Assembly (NCBI RefSeq): GCF_024679095.1
Contig: NW_026110542.1
Span: 5,001 to 69,000, forward strand
Direction of reading: 5' to 3'
Source of the DNA: Eriocheir sinensis
Lineage: Eukaryota; Arthropoda; Malacostraca; Decapoda; Varunidae
DNA length: 64,000 nt
Numbering within the stretch: the first letter of the stretch is position 1; each line of letters opens with the position of its first letter. Of this stretch, positions 62,711 to 64,000 are shown piece after piece. The notes under the pieces were generated by a model that saw only the letters and a program-made list of their open reading frames with translations, was not told the DNA's origin and searched no databases. The translations under genes were made by a program, and so were the position numbers.

Positions 62711-63397
62711 GTAGCTTCGTAACCTCAATAGATAAAGGCGTACATTAATTGTAGTGGCGTTATATACTCTTTCTAAAACTGATAGGCATCCTTTAAATAA
62801 AGTTGAAATGGGGTAACGTGTTACTTACATAGCTAATTACCTCCGTAACTATTAATTTGGCGTAGTGGGTTTGGTGGTTTATGGTGTGTGTACATTTTCG
62901 TAGGGCTATTATAGCATGTACACCTACTGATAAAAATAATGGTGCTCTTATCGCCAAATTATAATTAGTGCTATTAATTTTATTGTCAGGAAAGGCTGAA
63001 AGTATGGTAACGGGAAGAATTGCGAAGAGTATAACAACAAAAAAACAAACAGAGAGAAACAAATACAAACGAGCAATCGTTCTACCATCAATCATGATGC
63101 ATCATTTTACCACCTCACCCTACTCTCATGTCATTACCGTCCACGGCCCAGATGTGTATCACTATACTCAAAATTAAGATCCCAATGTCACATCAGCATG
63201 CCTTAATTGAAAAAAAAAAATCATTCTCGAGTATGTATATGTATCTTTAGAGAGATTGAGGAGAAGGGAGGAGGCAGGGAGACAGTAGTTAACAACAGCC
63301 AATGAGACCGTCACCCAAGCAATGATACCAAGTCCGCGAATCCATCCTTGAACGATTAGGCCCGCCAGGTCTCGAGGAACCGACTATAGTACTTACT
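61679..63397. repeat. Inverted-repeat pair with 1.5-kb spacer
   Basis: 61679-61785 (+) and 63295-63397 (-) share CTATAGTCGGTTCC, CGAGACCTGG, TTCAAGGATGGATTCGCG and TGGTATCATTGCTTGGGTG. The spacer is AT-rich and without a recognisable gene. The pair could be the ends of a fold-back or MITE-like element, or two independent insertions. No TSD was found. Confidence 0.75.
62656..62709. repeat. (TC)n microsatellite
   Basis: About 54 bp of TC dinucleotide in the spacer of the inverted pair. Confidence 0.97.
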
Positions 63398-63653
63398 TTG
63401 CCAGAGATGATTACGTACATCAAGGGATGGACCTGGCGTGGGTAGAGGAGCGTTGGTGCGCGCATAAAAAACATTCAGAGCCAACACCACCACGCTGACA
63501 CACTAACATTATTGAACAATCGAGAGGCAAACTTACAGTCATCAGAGGCCGGACTCGGCAACAGTACCAATCAACCTTCAGTATCTCATACTTACTAGAC
63601 CAGGTCTCGAGGATCTGTATTAATTAACCAACTCTCCAATATTAGTCAGTAAG

Positions 63654-64000
63654 TGTTACAATAAATGAAGCAGCCCAAAGGCAAAAACAAATGAAAACAA
63701 AAATGTCCGCTAAGAACTGTTCCCGCAAATATAGAATAATCGCCAAAAGAGAGGTCAATCTCGGATGGAGAGGTGTCTTGATACTCCCCTCTTAAAAGAG
63801 GTCAAGTCGTAGGCAGGAGGAAATACAGGCAAAGGAAGGCTGTTCCAAAGTATACCAGTGAAAACGATGAAAGAATGAAGATGCTGGTTAACTCTTGCCA
63901 AAAGGATCTGGATACTATAGGGATGAGCTAGAGTAGAAGTTCGTTGGGTACAGCTGGACCGCGGGAGGGGGGGAGAGGCATACAGTTAGGATATTTAGAA
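63654..64000 (-). mobile_element. Jockey-like LINE 3' end, older copy running off the window
   Basis: The minus strand matches the C-terminal end of the LINE at 37150-37387 (GAGTTAACCAGCATCTTCA, TGTATTTCCTCCTGCC, TACGACTTGA) and then its 3' UTR (CTTAGCGGAC, GCCTTTGGGCTGC, TTATTGTAAC to about 63654). It is clearly more diverged than copies 1-3. Unlike them it is not followed by a TAG microsatellite. Confidence 0.85.

Overview
This is nuclear DNA from a eukaryote, almost certainly an arthropod and most plausibly a decapod crustacean such as a crab. That inference rests on the mix of CR1-like and Jockey-like LINEs, hAT transposons, a tRNA-headed SINE and the extreme load of trinucleotide, (TA)n and (TC)n microsatellites. 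No bacterial gene organisation, rRNA gene, genuine tRNA gene or CRISPR array was found. Coordinates of element ends are by eye and accurate to a few bases where target-site duplications (TSDs) are given, otherwise to tens of bases.

Layout. 1-2 kb: end of a fold-back repeat (called X here), a very short LINE 3' tail, a (TAG)n tract, a decayed retroelement ORF1 and a SINE. 2.2-3.4 kb: AT-rich 37-bp minisatellite. 3.9-4.2 kb (-): one candidate protein-coding exon with a Cys cluster. 5.1-7.8 kb: a nested long palindrome. 8.4 kb: SINE. 9.2-12.8 kb (-): near-complete but decayed CR1-type LINE with esterase-like ORF1, endonuclease and reverse transcriptase (RT). 12.8-16.3 kb: purine-rich tract, microsatellites, SINE, a possible ankyrin-like exon, a CR1 fragment and a GGT-rich minisatellite. 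16.3-24.3 kb: an 8-kb polypyrimidine satellite (32-bp units, then 63-bp units), later invaded by a hAT-like element with perfect 8-bp TSD (24.3-26.2 kb) and a CR1-like LINE (26.3-27.9 kb). 28-30.2 kb: more polypyrimidine DNA with a long (TC)n. 31-34 kb: SINE, a 62-bp tandem array carrying a small MITE-like insertion, and another CR1 (-).

34-46.5 kb: a Jockey-like APE-type LINE and three 3' ends of a second LINE family, all abutting (TAG)n arrays. The second family (40.3-46.4 kb) appears to encode a restriction-like endonuclease (RLE). Its RT gene is split by a hAT element (41.6-44.5 kb), which is itself split by a smaller hAT MITE. 46.5-52.6 kb: SINE, a second retroelement ORF1 split by a TIR element, and two more Jockey-like copies. 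52.6-53.2 kb: X repeat as an inverted pair around (TA)n. 53.46-54.82 kb (+): an ankyrin-repeat exon of near-identical 96-bp units between good splice sites, the best candidate for a host gene. 55-64 kb: about 950 bp of (TTA)n, another X fold-back, a 2.9-kb hAT element with decayed transposase, more microsatellite, an inverted-repeat pair and the edge of a further Jockey-like LINE.

The genes do not form a pathway. The window is a repeat-rich intergenic or intronic region with at most two or three host exons. Three points stand out: two unrelated LINE families and the SINE repeatedly join TAG/TAA microsatellites; insertions are nested several layers deep with readable TSDs; and long imperfect palindromes recur. 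Single-base losses cluster in homopolymers (ankyrin exon, satellite, LINE copies), so some frameshifts may be assembly errors rather than biology.
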